Origin: an uncultured Gemmiger sp.
GTDB taxonomy: Bacteria; Bacillota; Clostridia; Oscillospirales; Ruminococcaceae
Direction of reading: 5' to 3'
Assembly: GCA_944388215.1 (NCBI GenBank)
Contig: CALXHT010000006.1
Coordinates: 19,896 to 83,895 of the forward strand
Length of the DNA: 64,000 nucleotides
This document shows, in pieces, positions 60,773 through 64,000 of the stretch. The number at the start of each line of letters is the position of its first letter. The first letter of the stretch is position 1. Both the position numbers and the translations under genes were made by a program. The notes beneath the pieces were generated by a model, which was given only the letters and a program-made list of their open reading frames with translations, was not told the DNA's origin and made no database searches.

Positions 60773-62011
60773 TCAGTCGGCCAGCGAGAAGCTGAATACC
60801 GCCGTGGGATCGTCGTAATTTTCGTTGGAGACCCACAGCGCCGTCTTCTTGGTCAGGTTGTACACCACACTGTGCACGGTGCAGTTGTTCCGGTCGTCGT
60901 TGTCCCAGGTGCGGCGGCCCACACTGCGCAGAATGTCCATGGCTGCCTGCTCGTCGGCCACCACACCGTCGGTGGCCTGGAGGGTATCGTACAGATGGTC
61001 GTACCGGTCGGCGCCCTTCTTCTCCTCGGCGGCCACGCCCTCATAGTAGCCGGGCTGCAGCACGAAGTTGGTCACCGCCTGGAAGTTGCAGGCGCCTTCC
61101 CGCTCGCCGATATCGCTGTCCTGGTCGTTGTAGACCACCTTCAGGGTGCGCTGGCTGCCGTCGTTGTCGGTGGCGTCGGTGGCGGCATCGTTGGTCCACT
61201 CCAGGATGGCGCTCTTGCCGCTGGCATCCGCCACCATGTAATGGTAGGAGGTGTTGGCAGAGTCATGCAGGTCGTAGGAGGAGGCGATCTCCACCGCTTC
61301 CTCCACGTTGTCGGCGTAGTCCAGGATGAGGCGCAGCAGCGTGGTGGAGGTGAAGTCCGGCTTGTCGGTGTCCTGGTCGGTGGCCACCGTCTCGTCGCCG
61401 CCCTGGTAGGTCATGTAGATGCCGCAGCTGACGCCCGCGTCGTTGATGCCGTCCAGCGGGGTGTAGGGAGCGGCCAGACAGATCACCTTGTTCATCAGGC
61501 CGGTCAGGTCCTTGTCCACATCAATGCCCAGGAACTGCAGGTCGGTGGTGGAGATGGTGGCGTGACGGCCCTCGGTGGCGTCGGTGAAGACCAGCATGGT
61601 GTTGGTCTTGGAGAAGTCATAGTTGCGGCCGAACAGGGCGTCCCCGTTCTCCGCCGTGGCGGTGAAGGAGGAGCAGCCGATGGTGGGGGCCGTCATGTTC
61701 AGGTCCACCACGCCGTGGGTGATGTGGTCGGTGATGAACTGGATCAGCTCGGTGTCATTGCTGACGCCGCCCTGGGCCACGAAATCGTCCAGATAGAACC
61801 CGCCCTGGACGTTCATCGAGTAGACGGCGCCGTCCTCGTGGTCATCGTTGCGCTCCCGCAGCATCTTGATGCTGGCCACGGTGCCGATCTCGTTGTGCCA
61901 GATGCCGAAGATCACCGCCGCCGCAGCCACCAGCAGCACCACGATCACCGCCACCACGGCCAGTACGATCTTTTTTACACTTCGTTTGGGTTTTACTTCC
62001 ACTGCATTCAT
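60773..62011 (-). CDS. Membrane-anchored choloylglycine-hydrolase-like Ntn amidase
   Basis: 412 residues. A basic N-terminus and one helix (IVLAVVAVIVVLLVAAAAVI) anchor it, with the enzyme outside. The catalytic Cys would be Cys113 (TIGCSSF), with Arg129 and Asp132 (FGRNYDF) at +16 and +19, exactly the spacing of Cys2, Arg18 and Asp21 in bile salt hydrolase. GINDAGVSCG matches the family's Asn loop. Activation would need cleavage before Cys113. It could deconjugate bile salts, or hydrolyse N-acyl amino acids or beta-lactams. Transcribed with a MarR gene 24 bp upstream. Confidence 0.82.
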   Translation of the reverse strand: MNAVEVKPKRSVKKIVLAVVAVIVVLLVAAAAVIFGIWHNEIGTVASIKMLRERNDDHEDGAVYSMNVQGGFYLDDFVAQGGVSNDTELIQFITDHITHGVVDLNMTAPTIGCSSFTATAENGDALFGRNYDFSKTNTMLVFTDATEGRHATISTTDLQFLGIDVDKDLTGLMNKVICLAAPYTPLDGINDAGVSCGIYMTYQGGDETVATDQDTDKPDFTSTTLLRLILDYADNVEEAVEIASSYDLHDSANTSYHYMVADASGKSAILEWTNDAATDATDNDGSQRTLKVVYNDQDSDIGEREGACNFQAVTNFVLQPGYYEGVAAEEKKGADRYDHLYDTLQATDGVVADEQAAMDILRSVGRRTWDNDDRNNCTVHSVVYNLTKKTALWVSNENYDDPTAVFSFSLAD

Positions 62012-62035
62012 AGTTTTTTCCTTTCCTCTTCCCTT

Positions 62036-62476
62036 TTACTGGGGAATTCCCTCTCGACTCAGACGCCGGAGATTGTCCGTGATGGATTCCAGCGCCCGGT
62101 AAAAGACATCCCGTTCCTCCTCGGTCAGGTCGCGGCCCGCTTCCGCCACGGCGCGGCAGGCCCGCCGCCGCACCTGGTACGCAGCCGCCCGGCCCGCCTC
62201 GGTGAGCACCACCTTGCCGCCGTAGCCGCCCTGCTTGCTGACCAGGCCCTTTTCCTCCAGGATGGCCAGCATCCGGGAAGCGTCGGATTTGTCCTTCAGG
62301 ATCATCTCGCACAGCTCCTGCACCGTCACCCCCTCGGGATGGCGGGACAGCATGGTCAGGTAGGTGGCGTGGGCGCCTTTCAGACCGCAGGCCTTCATTT
62401 CCTCCCCCGCCAGCTTGTGCCAGCAGCGGGAGCTCTCGGCCAGCGCCACCGTGAACCGCTCAAACCGGTCGATCAT
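62036..62476 (-). CDS. MarR-family transcriptional regulator
   Basis: 146-residue winged-helix repressor: THYLTMLS-like ATYLTMLSRHPEGVTVQEL, KDKSDASRMLAILEEKGLVS in the recognition helix region and the wing GGYGGKVVLTEAGRAAAYQ. I chose the ATG, six bases after GGAGG; the in-frame TTG two codons earlier touches the ribosome site. It is the first gene of a two-gene operon with the choloylglycine-hydrolase-like enzyme, and two matching palindromes flank its promoter, so autoregulation is very likely. Confidence 0.92.
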   Translation of the reverse strand: MIDRFERFTVALAESSRCWHKLAGEEMKACGLKGAHATYLTMLSRHPEGVTVQELCEMILKDKSDASRMLAILEEKGLVSKQGGYGGKVVLTEAGRAAAYQVRRRACRAVAEAGRDLTEEERDVFYRALESITDNLRRLSREGIPQ

Positions 62477-62501
62477 GGACAACCTCCTCTCTTTTGTCTA
62501 A

Positions 62502-62559
62502 AAGTTGAATTTGCAACTTGTCCAGTATAGCAGCCAGAAGTTGCGTTGTCAACTTCTGG
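62502..62559 (-). promoter_or_regulatory. marR promoter with two MarR operators
   Basis: Promoter on the minus strand: TTGACA (62547-62552), 17-bp spacer, TATACT (62524-62529). Operator 1 is CCAGAAGTTG-N6-CAACTTCTGG (62534-62559), covering the -35. Operator 2 is AAGTTG-N6-CAACTT (62502-62519), just downstream of the start. Both share the AAGTTG-N6-CAACTT core. Confidence 0.88.
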
Positions 62560-62590
62560 CAGGCAATTTTTTCTGCCGGCGTCCCGCCAG

Positions 62591-62619
62591 GTGACAGAAC
62601 GGCGATGCTATAGTATACT
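62591..62619 (+). promoter_or_regulatory. Promoter of the truncated MATE gene
   Basis: GTGACA (62591-62596), 17-bp spacer, TATACT (62614-62619). It lies only 32 bp from MarR operator 1. Confidence 0.65.
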
Positions 62620-62680
62620 GAAAAGAAAACGCGTGAGACCGCTGATCCGATCCCCCGGGAAAGTGAGAACCCCTGTCCAG

Positions 62681-63190
62681 ATGAAACAAAGCCAGAGCAA
62701 GGAATACCTGTTTGAGCGCATGCCGGTGCCCGGCGCCGTGCTGCAGCTGTCCACCCCCATCGTCATCAGTTCGCTGGTGACCATCCTGTACAACCTGGCC
62801 GACACCTTCTTTGTCGGCATGCTCAGCGACCCGGTGCAGAACGCCGCTGTCACGCTGGTCTACCCGGTGACGCTGGCCTTCAACGCCGTGAACAACCTGT
62901 TCGGGGTGGGGGTGTCCAGCGCCATGAGCCGCAACCTGGGCCGCAAAGCCTACGACGATGTGCGCACCTGTTCGGCCTTCGGCTTCTACGGGGCGCTGTG
63001 CAGCGGCGTGCTGTTCTCCGCCCTGTGCCTGCTCTTCCGGGACCCGCTGCTGGTGCTGCTGGGCACCGCCACCTCCTGGCCGCCCGCCAGCGTCACCGAG
63101 GTGACATGGCAGACCCTGCTGACCCCCGCCGTGTCCGACGGGTCCAGGGTAACGGTATACAGCCCGCTGCCGGTGGCTTCCGCCGGGTAG
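62681..63190 (+). pseudogene. MATE transporter, N-terminal quarter only
   Basis: It starts MKQSQSKEYLFERMPVPGAV and continues as a normal MATE N-terminus (ISSLVTILYNLADTFFVGML, FGVGVSSAMSRNLGRKAYDD) for about 130 residues, up to LLVLLGTA near 63070. From there the frame reads antisense to a dockerin protein gene and stops after 40 foreign residues. A functional MATE needs about 450 residues, so this copy is broken. The junction is abrupt, with no transposase, terminal repeat or target duplication. Confidence 0.8.
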
Positions 63191-63750
63191 GTGGTCCCGT
63201 CCACCGTCACTTCGGTGATGGCGGCGTCGTAGGTCACCTGCGCCTGGAATGCCAGCTGCAGGGGTTCATTTTTTTCAAAGAAGCGGTTCTCCCCCGCCGA
63301 GTTCAGCGTCACCTCATAGCGCACGGTCTTTTCCACCGCGCGGATGAGCAGCGCCAGGTCGGTGGCGGTCAGCCGCCCGTCGGAATCCCTATCCGCCGCC
63401 AGCCGCTGGGTGGTGTCCATGGAATCCAGCCCCACCATGTGGCGGGCAAAGAGGGCCACGTCGTCGTAGTCCACCAGGCTGTCGTCGTTGAGGTCGCCCT
63501 TTTTCTGCAGGCCGTAGACGATGCCGCCGCCGATGACGGCCAGCGTGCCCGCCACCACATTGAGGCCGTCCGCCATCTCCAGGCCTTCGTCCAGCGAGAA
63601 GGTGACATCCACCGTCTCCCCCTTGCGGACCCAGTCCTGGCTGACCTGCAGCACGCCGCGGGTCAGCTCCGCCGCCTGGGCCGTGGTCCAGCCGCCGCAA
63701 AGGCAGAGCGCCAGGACCAGACTGCCCAGCAGCCTTCCCATTCGTTTCAT
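62986..63750 (-). pseudogene. Secreted dockerin-type protein, 3' end replaced by antisense MATE
   Basis: It starts MKRMGRLLGSLVLALCLC with GAGGAGG five bases upstream and has a signal peptide ending TAQA. Residues about 75-140 form a type-I dockerin with two calcium-binding repeats (GDLNDDSLVDYDDVALFARH and ADRDSDGRLTATDLALLIRA). An Ig-like strand set follows (ITEVTVDGTTYPAEA). Coherent sequence ends near 63064 (GGQEVAV); the last 26 codons are antisense MATE. The native stop is lost, so the true gene was longer or has been fused to foreign sequence. Confidence 0.78.
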
Positions 63751-64000
63751 ACAAACCTCCTCGTCCGCATACCCGGACACAGCAAAGCCCGACCCCAGGG
63801 GCCGGGCTTTTCGGTTTTCCGGGACGGGGCAGACTTTTCCCCGCCGGGAGAAAGTCTGCGGGGCTGACCGCCCATGGCTGCCAGTCTCTTTTCCCCCGTA
63901 CAGGAATGCGCCCGCGGTCCCATAGACCGGGTTTTTGTTTCCGGCGGCTCACCGGGCAGGGCCGGCGCCGCCTGTTTTACAGTCCTTGCGGCTGCATGCG
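63751..64000 (-). other. Structured 5' leader of the dockerin gene, no gene seen
   Basis: No coding frame is convincing. On the minus strand CAGACTTT/AAAGTCTG (about 63829-63857) and AAAGCCCG/CGGGCTTT (63784-63811) form hairpins, and CGGTC/GACCG (about 63914-63930) forms another. None is followed by a U tract on the minus strand. I could not match a known riboswitch class. The right end is cut by the window. Confidence 0.4.

Noticed and set aside
63040..63090. Insertion sequence at the MATE/dockerin join
   Set aside because: No transposase frame, terminal inverted repeats or target-site duplication can be seen around the join.
63781..64000. Cobalamin, c-di-GMP-I or c-di-AMP riboswitch
   Set aside because: None of the conserved core strings of these classes could be found on either strand; only generic hairpins are present.

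Overview
The window reads as chromosomal DNA of a GC-rich, anaerobic, gut-type Firmicute. The clues are about 60 percent GC, purine-rich Shine-Dalgarno sites, sigma-A promoters with 17-bp spacers, a T-box leader, a THF riboswitch, rubrerythrin with PerR, a two-gene SUF operon, and dockerin and sortase-type surface proteins. The nearest relatives I would expect are Gemmiger, Subdoligranulum or Faecalibacterium (Oscillospirales). That placement is inference; there is no rRNA gene here to confirm it. I see no tRNA, rRNA, CRISPR array, transposase or prophage gene.

Layout. 1-3230: feoB-feoA-feoA iron uptake (minus) behind a promoter with TTAG/CTAA operators, then rubrerythrin diverging from perR across a Per box. 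3312-15566 (plus): an acyltransferase, a pentapeptide-repeat protein, two ECF sigma modules (one next to a MacAB-type exporter, one with a zinc-finger anti-sigma factor and membrane proteins), a MATE exporter and exonuclease III. 15639-19961 (minus): an alanine/sodium symporter, folT behind a THF riboswitch and terminator, and asnB behind a tRNA-Asn T-box. 20148-24310: sufC-sufB and two AI-2E-family permeases. 24446-28380: aconitase-family hydratase diverging from citrate synthase; the isocitrate dehydrogenase lies apart at 55325. Together they form the oxidative branch from oxaloacetate to 2-oxoglutarate. 28566-37962: azlCD, an orphan dnaK, hisB-glyA, and a kinase/MATE/DUF308/flavoprotein run.

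38038-46549 holds an 856-residue fusion of an FAD disulfide reductase, a rhodanese and a sulfite-reductase-type ferredoxin module, then a Gfo/Idh oxidoreductase and a 1489-residue surface protein with an extracellular zinc ribbon and an IPATS sorting signal.

48180-54157 is the most unusual region. It contains the circularly permuted ATP-grasp, alpha-E and transglutaminase trio, extended by two M14-type deacylase paralogs (one missing a zinc-ligand His) and facing a radical SAM/SPASM gene whose cluster-binding C-terminus is lost. The operon promoter is followed at once by an intrinsic terminator, and a multi-stem RNA-like element with competing pairings sits between the transglutaminase and the first M14 gene.

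54257-64000: a 2-hydroxyacid dehydrogenase, icd, a two-subunit aconitase X with an Old-Yellow-Enzyme-type reductase, a MarR-controlled membrane-anchored bile-salt-hydrolase-like enzyme, and a breakpoint where a MATE gene and a dockerin gene are each cut off and joined tail to tail.
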